DNA of 64,000 nucleotides. It comes from Sphagnum compactum. Taxonomy: Eukaryota; Bryophyta; Sphagnopsida; Sphagnales. Positions 24,558-34,891 of this stretch are shown here, one piece after another (within the stretch, counting starts at the first letter, position 1; every line of letters begins with the position of its first letter). A model generated the notes under the pieces. It made no database searches. It had not been told where the DNA came from and saw only the letters and a list, made by a program, of their open reading frames with translations. The position numbers and the translations under genes were made by a program. Where the stretch lies: positions 30,060,213 to 30,124,212 of the forward strand of contig OZ234493.1 in assembly GCA_965153455.1 (NCBI GenBank), read 5' to 3'.

Positions 24558-26485
24558 ATGTCAGGAGCAACTTTGGCAGCTGGGCCAAGAGTCCCAAAGG
24601 CTGGCAAGGAAAGTCATGGAGGGAAGTTCACGGAGAGAGCTGGGGACACCGCAGGAATGGGAGGGGTGATGGGCTCGCTCAGAGTGGTGGAGCTACAGCT
24701 GGTAGCTTTCATAGTGGTGTTTTCAGCTAGTGGTCTAGTTCCAGTGGTGGATCTTCTCTTTCCAGTCTTCATATCGATCTATGCATTCCTACTCAACAGC
24801 ACGGTGTTCACCAGCTATGGCAAGCCAGAGGCACTGCAGGTCTTCAAAGGCAACAGACTTTTCCAGATGTACATAATCTTCGGAACCATCATAGGCTTGT
24901 TTTTGCCGCTAGCTTATGTACTGGGAGGTTTTGCGAGGGGTGATCAGACGGCAGTCAGAGCGGCAACACCGCATCTGTTTCTGCTGTCGTTCCAAGTGCT
25001 GAGCGAGAATTTAATCAGCGGACTCAGTATCTTTTCGCTGCCTGTGCGTGCTCTACTACCCATTCTGTACAGCATGAGGAGGCTCTTCTCTCTCAATGGA
25101 TGGATCACCTCCACTTTCTTCCTTGCAAAACTGCCCCCTAATCCCAATTTCCAGGTATGAATCATCCTTCTTCTTGGCCTCTATAGAATGTCTGTTCCCA
25201 CAAAGTCATAAAGTTTTCTTGAAATTCCCCGCGAGTTCTGTAAGTGCGCATGCACATACACTAAAAATCTGGGCGGAGGTTTATTCCGATCGACTGTCGG
25301 GGAGTTGTATTCCCAAACAGAACTCAAGAAGGAACAGAACTCCCAAACAGAACTCAAGAAGAAACAGAACACCGAGCAAGAGGGACCTTACACCTGGGAC
25401 CTTATACCTATGAGTAGGGGTAAGGTCTATTGCACTCTTATAGAGTAGGTGTAAGATCCCTCCTTTCTTTTCTAATAGGGGTATATGCCTGGTATATAGA
25501 CGGGTATGAGACTGATATTATCTCAAAGTCCCTATCTCAAGCTGGTACTGGTATTAAGCTGGTACCAGACTTAGGTCACACTGGACTGGTCTGGTATTTG
25601 ATACCAGTGTTCATGCCAGTACTGATACCCGTCTCTGGTACCCTATATACCCGACCAACAATGACAGTAATAATTACTGTGGGTTAGGAGGTAGGGAATG
25701 TCAGTGGTTTCTGGTTTGGTAAAGACTAAAGACACTTGACGGTTACTAGGTAGGTAGCTGGATGTGGATGGTTAGTAGTTTGTACATAGCTAACCACCAT
25801 GCGACTGGAATACAATGAAAAAGTGTTTCCTGTTCACACCTCATCCATCTTGCATGGTGGTTTGAGGCATGTCTCATCGCCACCTGGTGCAGACTTGGTT
25901 CACCACTTGGCTTTCTTTCTAAGTTTATAACCGTCCCAGGTGTCCCACGTGTCACTTTAGCAGCAAATGACTGGTCCTCTGGTGGCCAGTGAACACAATT
26001 GCCAAGTAGGTGTGCAGCAGGGTTTTTGTACTCAATTTTGTGATGTTGCCAAACTGGCGATCAACCACAAGAAGATTTTAGCTAAATTTGGCTATAGATT
26101 TACGTGAAATTTGGCTATCTTTGTGTGTGCTAGACATTATTTTCTTGGGCGAGGTTTTTTTTCATAGGGCAGCAGATGTGGGCAGGAACTAAAATATTTT
26201 CGTTGGGCATAATATTTGGGCAGGGACTAAAATCTTTTTTGTGTGTGACAATTTGTTGGGTAGGATGAAGCATGGATGTGGTTCGGACGGGCTTTGGCAG
26301 CTTCAAATGCAATCTATTACACCATAAACTTGTTTGCATTTCTAATTCCCATGTTTTTGCCCAGGGCATTTGAGCGCTACTTTGAAGAGAGAGATAGGCA
26401 CTTAGCCGAGCATCCTCCCAAGGACAAGCAAGCTAATCAACCTTTCCCTACCCCTTCTGCCCCTACAGACAAGAAAGAACACTAA
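24558..26485 (+). CDS. Conserved multi-pass membrane protein of unknown function (2 exons)
   Basis: Exons 24558-25154 and 26264-26485 join in phase 0 and give 272 residues; the intron is GT-AG and 1109 bases long. The N-terminus is Gly/Lys-rich and soluble to about residue 45. It is followed by about five hydrophobic stretches: LQLVAFIVVFSASGLVPVVD with the adjoining segment, MYIIFGTIIGLFLPLAYVLG, HLFLLSFQVLSENLISGLSI, ALLPILYSM, and in exon 2 YYTINLFAFLIPMFLPRAF. The C-terminal 45 residues are charged and Pro-rich, ending KKEH. I recognise this as a conserved land-plant family that I think is listed as DUF7733, but I am not certain of that name. No catalytic motif is visible. The start is the first in-frame ATG, in the context AACAATGTC. 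The location (plastid or endomembrane) is not predictable by eye. Confidence 0.88.
25155..26263 (+). other. Intron of the membrane-protein gene, with repeats
   Basis: It holds a 30-bp tandem duplication at 25311-25370 (unit containing CCCAAACAGAACTCAAGAAG). It also holds a stretch of GGTAC/TACC palindromic fragments at about 25530-25650 and, at about 25740-25910, a diverged piece of the same dispersed repeat seen at 44.6-45.0 kb and 51.1-51.8 kb (shared GCTAACCACCATG, TGTTTCCTG and CATCCATC). Confidence 0.6.
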
Positions 26486-29400
26486 AATCTGAATCCAGAA
26501 CTAAGAATCCTGATCCCAAATTGGGGTTAGAAGAAACACAGATAATGGATGAGAAACACAGATAGTGGATGGATGGATGGGGATGGATGGATGTTTTGTG
26601 CAGATATATTTCTTTGTGAAGGGTTTATCAAGTTGTCATCCTTGGGAGGATAGAGGGAAACTTTGGGATTACTGTACAAAGTGAAGCATTTTGGAGTGAA
26701 CACATTTTGGCTGAAGATTTGGCATTTGATGTCTCAAAATTACATATCATTGCTTATATCTTGTATTTTGTATGATTTAATTTTTGCTAAATTTCATGTT
26801 ACATGTCAAATTTGAAATTATGTGTCTATTGAATTTTGTTGAACTATGTCCATTGAATCTTTAGCAAAAGAGCTCAACAATCTTATTTTGAAATTGTTTT
26901 TGAAATTATCTATCGTCTAAATTGTAATTATATTCAGAAATATATGGTTTTTATTTGTAATTTGAAACTAAGATGATGATGATTTAGCTTTTTGGTTTTT
27001 AAAGCCTTTTTTTCCATATATTGAAGTGCATATGTTAATTGAACCTAGTTGGTAGCCATACAATAGTTGTAATATGCAATAATATCTTTTGTAAGTTTTA
27101 CAACGTTTGGTCTTTGGATCTCAATGTGTGCATTTGAATTCAATAGACATTATATTAGTAAAGATTATATATGTTAAAATTGTGATAAATCATTTGCATA
27201 TTTAAGTACAAATAATGTGCAAGAACCAATTTTTTTTTTCCATTTTTTTATTTCACAAAAGTGAAATTTTGATTTTAAAAATGTATTCAATTTTTTCTCT
27301 AAAAAGTAATTTCCCACAATAGCAAAATTCATCACAAAAAATCATTATTGACATAATTGTATTTGTAATATGTGGACAAGGTTGGAAGGTTAAACATGCA
27401 AGTAAACCATTGGAATGCATAAGCGATCAACCTTGTCTTTTAGAATACTTGTAGGTTACCACAACACCTTGCTCCACTTTGCATGTGTACCACATACATG
27501 CATGCAAATCGTGGCCTACATGCACAAATTTAAAAATAAACTCCTTCAACCTAAACATTAAACACTATTGATTGTTCAAACATATTCAAACCATGTATTT
27601 GAACAATCTCGTTAATGGGATTCAAATTCAATGGTAGGTGGGGGGCCCTTGGTGAGGAGAAGGCTCTATGTTGGGGAGTGCTTCGTGTTCCAAAACTATT
27701 GGTGGTGGGCCAATCAAATGGCTCCTTCTAAAATGAAAGAAAGAAAGACTAAACTAAACTAGTCAAACGAGTTCAATATGAACAAGAATTTACTAACAAA
27801 GTCCTTTAGATGGCATCGTAGTTGGGCTGGATTACTTGGGCCCAAGCTTAAATTGGGCTCAAACCCTAGAGAACAGCCATAGAAGGTGCATACGGAGAGA
27901 AGGAAAAATGGCCTTCCAAGGAGGAGCATGGCCTGCCTGCCGGCCTATAGGAATTGGCTTTGGGGATCCAAAAAAAATTCTAGTTCTGAAGCTCTCTGAA
28001 TGGAAATAGTAAAATTAACTAGTCTTTAACATCATCATCTAGTGCCGCTACTTTCTAGGAGTTAGGTGTGTGTGTCAATTTTACTTTTTATCTTCAAAAA
28101 AATGAATCTCCAAAACAATAAGAAACTCGACAGTTGAGAGGAGACGAAGTAGTAAGGGAACAACAGTTTGACAAAGGGGAGGATTGTAGGGATCGGAGCC
28201 ACATGTAATAGCAGATGAAAAAGAAAAAATTGGTGGAATTTTTTTCAATTAGGGTTAATTTTACTTTCCAGCCTTCACCCAATGTTTTGGTTTTTATTAG
28301 GGCTTTTGTTTCATTTTGAACTTGTGTTTGAATGTAACCCTTGGGATTTTAATGAGATTGACCACTGGATTGGAACATGTGGACATCAATATGTTAAAAA
28401 GAGCTTTGAACTTTTTGTAAGTTCTTTTCTCGAGGGTCTAAGTTCTCATGGAAGATGAAAAAGTAAAGTGGTTTCTTAAATGTGTGGGCTGAGAACTTGA
28501 AGATAAAGTTCCTGATTTAAGAGTTTGTCCCAAAAAAAGATTTTTTTTGTTTTTTTTATTCGATGTTGTACATAGTTATTGGAGTGGATTAGGATTTCTA
28601 TGAAGAGGGTATTTAGTATATCACAATTGCGTTTTTGAAAACTATTGCAAAATGTTACTTATCTTAGGCCCTCCAAGATTGGGAACAAAGAATGAAACCT
28701 ATAATGTTTTAACATTAGGATGTCTAAGTTGTGTTGAATCCAACACAATATTGATTGTTCCACTCGAACTTCTCGTGAAATTAAGGTTTGACTTTGGCAT
28801 AATGTTATAGCCAAGGACTCTCAAGCAATTTCCTATATTTATCCTTTTGATCCATTTAGTCTTCTATGGTTAGCTTTGTAGATTTAAGATTGCCCTATAA
28901 TAATAGGTAAGTTTTTAATAGGTGGGGCCTATGCTCCTATTATGCCTCTTTCCTCATGGGCACCAAACGTCCCATGTCTTTTAGTTCATCATGTCCCATC
29001 GAACCTTGTCCTTCCCATCACCCATTTGCTTTATCATGTGCCACCACATACCTAGTTTCCACCCTCATCTCCCATGTAGACCATGCACCTCCCATTGGTT
29101 CCCTTTCCCATTTTAACAAACCACACACCATCCATTAATTCCCCTTACCAACCCCCAACCCTTTTGTGTGAATGTGAAACCCTAATTCCACACTTTCCTA
29201 AACCCCCTTAATCATGCACATGTAAGACCTTTTCCCCTTTCCATTCTACCAGCCCCTCTAATTGCACATGATCAGACCCCCCAACCTACCTTCATTTCCT
29301 CAACACGTTTATAATTTCCACCTAAAGTTTCTTGCCCCATTTGTTGGTGCCAATTTACCAATCGAAGGTTAATTTGTCATCAATGTTCTTGTCAAATACC

Positions 29401-29900
29401 CAATTCATCTAGTCCAAACCCCCATGACCATCTTGATTCAATACTTTCCTTTGTTTCCACCCTACTTACATTAGCTTGGACTTAGGTTTTGTTTTTATAT
29501 GTTTTCGGATCTTTTCATTTAGGCTTTCATCATCCTTGATTGTATAACAGCATCCTTGCCGTTCTATGACGTGATGTACAAGTGGTGTTTTGTTATCCAT
29601 TGGATGAACTAACATAAAACCCCTATGATGTGGCACTTGGCACTTATTCCTCTTATTACCCTATTGATGTTTTGCTTTACCCTTTTGTGACAGGGCAATG
29701 GGGCATAGGGAAACGTGGATTCGATTCAAGCACTTTCTAGCAAACGATTGGGAAAACTTGGATGAAGAGTTTTTTTTGTGAACTTAAATTTTGGCGACAA
29801 GTTCGAATTTAGTGTTTTCCCCAACATGATCCCCTAGCTCATAAATGTCTTCTTTGCAGTTTAGTTCTTAGATGTACAAGGGAATACTTTAGAGCAACCA
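26486..29900. other. Intergenic DNA, no gene recognised
   Basis: AT-rich up to about 28.9 kb, then pyrimidine-rich to 29.9 kb. A fragment at about 27640-27735 (GGAGTGCTTCG, TTCCAAAACTATTGGTGGTG, GGGCCAATCAAATGGCTC) matches one end of the dispersed repeat at 32.7 and 52.9 kb. A (GATG)n tract lies near 26568-26590 in the 3' flank of the membrane-protein gene. The pyrimidine-rich part may be the decayed 5' end of the reverse-transcriptase relic. Confidence 0.4.
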
Positions 29901-32290
29901 ATAGCTTAGCACCATTTTCCTTTATAACCATGTCCTTTGACACCACTTCAGCTTTCACCACATTACACCTTGACTCAAAGGGCCACTTCCTGTTTTTCCT
30001 AAAAGACTACGAATTAGACCAAGATTTCGAACTTTCTTTTGATTATTTTAAACTACCATTCCAATGCATGCCCCATTTGTCGGCAAATGATATTTCTGGG
30101 ATGGTTTTTGAACACCTTCGAGATTGTTTTTACCCAAAAGATTCAGCTAGTGGATTCCCTCAATTATTTCAACTTTGTTATCATATTGTTAAAGGTCACA
30201 TTCCACCTCAAATTGCATGTGTCCTTGGCGCAACCCACCTTTTAGCCATGACCAAACCTTCAAGAAGAGTTTGTCCCATTGCAATGGGAAAGACACTATA
30301 TCAATTCATAAGTTGCACCTTATGCCTTCAATTTCGCGACACTTTTGCAACACATTTTTCCCCACACTAATTCGAAGTCGCAACTAAAAGCGGTTGTGAA
30401 ACAATAGTCCATTGCATAGGCACACCCTAGACCTTTACCTCGATTGGATTATTTTCCAGCTAGACGTGGTAAATGTTTTTAATTCGGTGTTAAGAGGGGT
30501 CATATTTCAAGAATTTCGTGAAGCAGGAGGAGACATCATGTAATTCATCCCCTTTGTTTGTGCATTTTATGCATTTTATGCATTTGAGTCTCCTCTATTT
30601 TACAACCATCGTAATTGTGAAGGTGATATTTTAGAAAGGGCACTATTTGCATCAACCCACTTTAGGGTTTTGAATTATACAATTAGTCATTTCCCTTCTT
30701 GTCTATTTCCATCCATTGTAGATGACGCTCACAACATAGGTCCCCCTTCTATTGTATCATTTGCATATGAACATTTCCAAATTGAACTTCGTGTAACAGG
30801 TTTTTTTATCCAACTTCATAAATGTATAGCATAATCACCCTAGAGCTTACCATCTAATTTCAACACCCCAGCTTAGTTTACCACCCCATCAGAAGGGATT
30901 AGAATTTTGGGAGTTCCATTGGGCACTTCATTATTCACATCATCCTTCATCAAAGATGCCATGTTAAAAGATGTTCGACATGTGGATCTTTTCCTTAAAA
31001 TGGGTGATGTTTAGGTAGCCTTTGGAATTTTAACTCATTGTTTCGTGCAACAACCTTCATATTTTTTACAATGTACACCTCCCTTGTCCACCTTCATAAA
31101 GTCCCTCACTTCTTTTGATTTTTCCTTCCTTTAAGTGTTTGGGCGCCTCTTAGGTCCAAGATCCTTTGACAACCCAGAAGGACCTTTAGCACATAAACAA
31201 GCTTCTCTCTTAATAACTTTCAATGGCATTGGGCTCATGTTAACGGCCACCATTGCCCAAGTAGCCTGTTTAAAGAATTGGGACCTTGTAGCTTCAATCA
31301 TAACTGTTAGGCTTATGGTTGATCAATGTCCTTTTGTTTTTGAAGCCTTAACATAAGTTGACAATAACACCTTCACTTTCCAGGAACACCTCAAGGCGGC
31401 ATGTGATTTCTTACTGCCCTTAATTTACATGTTTTCCTTCATTTGAATAACTCATCGGGCAGCAAATGATTTGATTTCAAAATTCCATTTTGAAGAGTTT
31501 GCACCATCATACCTTTTCCAACATACTTTCTGACGGGATATCTAAAACCCATTATGCCCAAATTCTATCATGTTCTGACTAGGGGCGAGTGTTTGGTTTA
31601 TAATTCAACCAATCTTCCCAAGCTTTTGACTAGCTTCCCAATCTTTTCCACAACGCTTCGAATATGACTTGGACTGCCCCATCCCTTAATTACAAGTATC
31701 CTTTTATGCATGTGCACACATCCCATTGACTTTATGGGTATCCACCTTTTACGTTGTGTTCATGGCAACGAGTGCACATGACCCATGATATAATTTGCAA
31801 CACCTTTGCTGCCATTTCGCGGGATGTTGATTTCCTCATGGGGTGAGAATAACTACATGTGCTTCCTTCAACATGTTCAATTTTTCCCAGTGATGAATCA
31901 AATTGTGCTCACCAAAGATGGCATTTCGCACCTTAGTCGATGTTGTCATTGTTGACCCAACACGAACATATTTACTTCCTCGATCTTGCACCACCCAAGG
32001 ATTTGTTGCTTCCGATTTGGCTCAAGCCAAAGAACGGAGCTATTGCGACCGACACCTTATTGATCAATTCCTCCCTTTAGTAGTGGAGGTGTTTGGATGT
32101 CTACATAAACATGTGGATGTGTTTTTACACAATTGTGCCAATGCCATTTGGAGTTTGAATGGACTAGAAGGCCTTCTTCTTTTTGTCTTGGCTACTTTTC
32201 TTTCGTAAAAAAAAATCAATCACATTGCAAAGGCTACAAGCATTCTCCATCTTAAGTCAGGCGGCAACCGTAGGCCTAGCTACTTCCTGA
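29900..32290 (+). pseudogene. Decayed reverse-transcriptase gene
   Basis: Starts with an open frame at 29930-30370 that contains LGATHLLAMTKPSRRVCPIA and TLYQFISCTLCLQFRDTFAT, the template-grip and finger region of a non-LTR-type RT, then KSGCETIVHCI. After stops, the catalytic aspartate pair is at 30718-30726 in FPSIVDDAHNIGPPS. A GVPLGT segment lies near 30910. Fragments at 31135-31356 and 31903-32208 (VVEVFGCLHKHVDVFLHNCA) give the C-terminal region. This family is common in plant genomes. Many stops and at least one frame change show it is dead. No endonuclease is attached. Confidence 0.7.
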
Positions 32291-32689
32291 CACCCCTTTA
32301 AAACACATCTCCCATTTCCACGACCGACTTATTGCGAACAATTGATTTTTGATATGAAAAAATACAACTGACCTACTATAAGCGGTTAGTTTTTGACATG
32401 GATAGGTTTTGACATTTAGTTTGAGCTAACTTGACATCATGTCTATCAAAAAGTTTTGCAAGGTTACATACAAACTAAATTGTAGATGCACCCAAGTCCC
32501 TAGCAAAAGGGTTGGTTATGTGAAGCTCAATCCAAAACTCTGAAACTTACTATTTGCTCAAAGGTTTCTTCTTCACACTTAAGCACAATCCTTTGGTAAC
32601 CACTTGTATTAACTACGTACGTTTGGATTAAAGACTGGATTGTTTGTGTGATTCATATTAATTAATGAATGGGTGCGGTCACACTTTGG

Positions 32690-33085
32690 TTCTTTGTTTT
32701 GAAGGAGTCACATTGATTGGCCCATCACCAATTTTTTTGGAACATTGGGCACTCCTCAAAAGAAGCATCTTTTTGGACCCCAATCGCAAAATAGAAACAA
32801 ATGTGCTCCCCTGTGACCTACCTTTTCAGTGTATGTACATGAGAGTTGAACTTTGGGCAAACCTTATGGGATAGAACTGAGTTGCTATTGGGAGCGTCTT
32901 GGGGAACAACTTGGGAATTTATTGAACATTTTGGGAACAAGTTTTTAAAAAAATCCTTTTCACCTAGAAAAGAAAATAATTGGACCCCTCATGTTAAGCC
33001 TTCTCATTGGCTACATGAACTTTAATTTTCAAAACTGTTTGTCACCATTTTTGGCCTGGGCTAGTGCCAGGGGCACAAGCTGGAC
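32690..33085 (+). repeat. Dispersed repeat R2, copy 1
   Basis: Starts about GAAGGAGTCACATTGATTGG and ends about GGCCTGGGCTAGTGCCAGGG. The same sequence, diverged, follows in direct orientation at 33115-33445 and is present inverted at 52556-52960. No coding potential. Shared landmarks include GAGAGTTGAACTTTGGG and AACATTTTGGGAACAAG. Confidence 0.75.
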
Positions 33086-33114
33086 TATGTTAGGGGGATG
33101 CATTCATAGGTTTT

Positions 33115-33445
33115 TTTTGGGGGGGTTTTGAAGGAGCCACTTTAATTGGCCTTATCACAGTTTCTTTAAAGCATTGGGTACTCCCCCAAAATAGAAGCGT
33201 AGAGGTGAGGTGCTTCCCTCTGGCCCACCTTTAGAGTCTATATACACGAAAATTCAACTTTGGCCAAAGCATATGAGATAAAAGTGTGGTACTATTGGGA
33301 ACATTTTGAGGAACACATTGGGAATAGCCCAAAAATAGCAATGAATCTCTCCCCTCCCCCGCCCAAAAAAAAACCCAAAAGAAAAAAATTAAATGGGTCC
33401 TTGTATGCATGTTAAGCCATCTCATTGACCGCATGAAAACATTAT
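33115..33445 (+). repeat. Dispersed repeat R2, copy 2 (shorter)
   Basis: Direct partial copy of the repeat just upstream: TTTTGAAGGAGCCACTTTAA at the start, AAAATTCAACTTTGGCC in the middle and AAGCCATCTCATTGACCGCA near the end. The distal third present in copy 1 is missing. Confidence 0.7.
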
Positions 33446-33607
33446 GATCCAAAAACCGCAGCGTGAGTACCTACTAGGTACAACAATAAACTAAGGCATT
33501 CCAGCTAACTCCAGAAAATAATTTAAACCACCAATTCTAACAATCTCATTGGCCCCAAGCTTTTTTCTCACATTTTGAACTCAGAGACCCTGATTTATCT
33601 AGTCTAA

Positions 33608-33990
33608 GAGCGTCTCCAGCGGTGCTCAGTATGTGATCGTGCACAGTAGAATTGGATGAAGAAAACTGAAAATGTGCCGGTTTGGCTCAAGAAAATGGTT
33701 TTGGGTCGGCGTAATTACACAGTTTGCGGTGGCTGGTACAAGGCACAGCAACACTGCACATGGAGAAAAGAGTGTAATAAATATGATCTGACTGCTCAGT
33801 GTTTTTGAGTGTTTTTGATTGGCCCATCGTAATGATTGGTCCAAGTGGTTTGCTATCAATAGTCCCCCCACCTATTTGCTGTCCCAGTTTCACTTTTATG
33901 GGTGGGGTCGCAAAAAAGTAAATAACTAAACTTGGATGTGAAAAATATTTTTGCAGGGTCACGTTATAATGAGCAAGGCTGGAGTTACTC
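33608..33990. mobile_element. MITE M1, copy 1 (383 bp, TAA target duplication)
   Basis: Begins GAGCGTCTCCAGCGGTGCTC and ends with the imperfect inverse GAGCAAGGCTGGAGTTACTC. Both sides carry TAA (33605-33607 and 33991-33993). A 3-bp TAA/TTA target and GAGC(A/G)TC(T/C)CC ends fit PIF/Harbinger-type MITEs. Two relatives lie at 52345-52546 and 53434-53789. Confidence 0.8.
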
Positions 33991-34213
33991 TAAGTAGTGG
34001 ATGTTTGTAATATTTAGAAAAAATTTAATGCATTAAAAAGATATCAACTTTCATCCATCTCCATGTTTGTAAACACACGTGCTCATGGTGTGAGGTACGG
34101 GGCGCCGGCAAAGGGAACCTTCTGGCTGAACAGGCGGTATACAGTCGACCCCCTGGTTCGAAGGGTCACATTTTCCACCCAGAACGAGCTCTGGAATCCG
34201 CACCCCCTTATGG

Positions 34214-34365
34214 GTATCCAATCTTGACCGTCGGCTGCGAACATTGATCAATCTTCACCTCCGGCTACGAACATTGATCCAATCTTCACCGTCGGCTGTG
34301 ATCATTGATCCAATCTTTACCGTCGGCTGCGAACATTGATCCAATCTTCACCGTTGGCAGCTTCG
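34214..34365. repeat. 31-bp tandem repeat upstream of the nucleotidyltransferase gene
   Basis: About 4.6 copies of a 31-bp unit built on CCAATCTTCACCGTCGGCTG followed by CGAACATTGAT. One unit is 30 bp. It begins about 680 bases upstream of the start codon and just upstream of the GC-richer putative first exon, so it probably lies in the promoter or 5' UTR. Each unit contains a CCAAT element. Confidence 0.85.
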
Positions 34366-34891
34366 GAAACGAGGAAATCGTAAGAAGAGAGAGCAAAAGC
34401 CCCTGCACGGGTATATGGGAAGGAAGCGCGCTCCTTGCAAAACACTATCAAGGCAAGGCCAAAAGGAAAAGAAAAAGCATCAGCAGCGTGCACGCCAAGG
34501 AGGCGGAGCGATGGCGCTTCTTCCAGTGGTACTCGATCGTCTCTCTTCGCATTCTCTTCGCTCCTGTTTTACTCGTCTGAATGCTTTTTACAGAAATTGT
34601 GACTGCTGGGAAAAATATTTGAATTTTTTCCTTTAAAAATCTATTTTTGGAAGGTTTGTTATGTTGGAAACTGGTTCGTATTCAGGGAAAGTTTTGCAGA
34701 CGTTCTCGTGTTTACACAGAAGGAAGAAACAGTTTTTTTCCTTTTTTGGTTTTCTGAAGCTTAATGATTGTTGCAGGGAGTTAGGGTTGAGGTTTTGTGG
34801 ATTTTAGAAGGAAGAGGAAGAAGGCGGTGTGGAAGGTGGACGCTTACTTGAAGTATGGCATCACTGGGACTGGTGAGGGAGAAGCTGTGCA
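34366..34891 (+). promoter_or_regulatory. Probable 5' leader of the HESO1-like gene
   Basis: GC-richer, open-looking sequence from 34366 to about 34590, then a T-rich stretch ending TTGTTGCAG at about 34777. This suggests a non-coding first exon and a leader intron. A short upstream ORF begins at ATG 34510 and stops at 34578-34580. An in-frame TGA at 34874-34876 separates this leader from the chosen start. Confidence 0.45.

Noticed and set aside
29930-30370. 146-aa frame as a stand-alone gene
   Set aside because: Its sequence is the N-terminal part of a reverse transcriptase whose continuation is broken by stops; kept only as part of the pseudogene.
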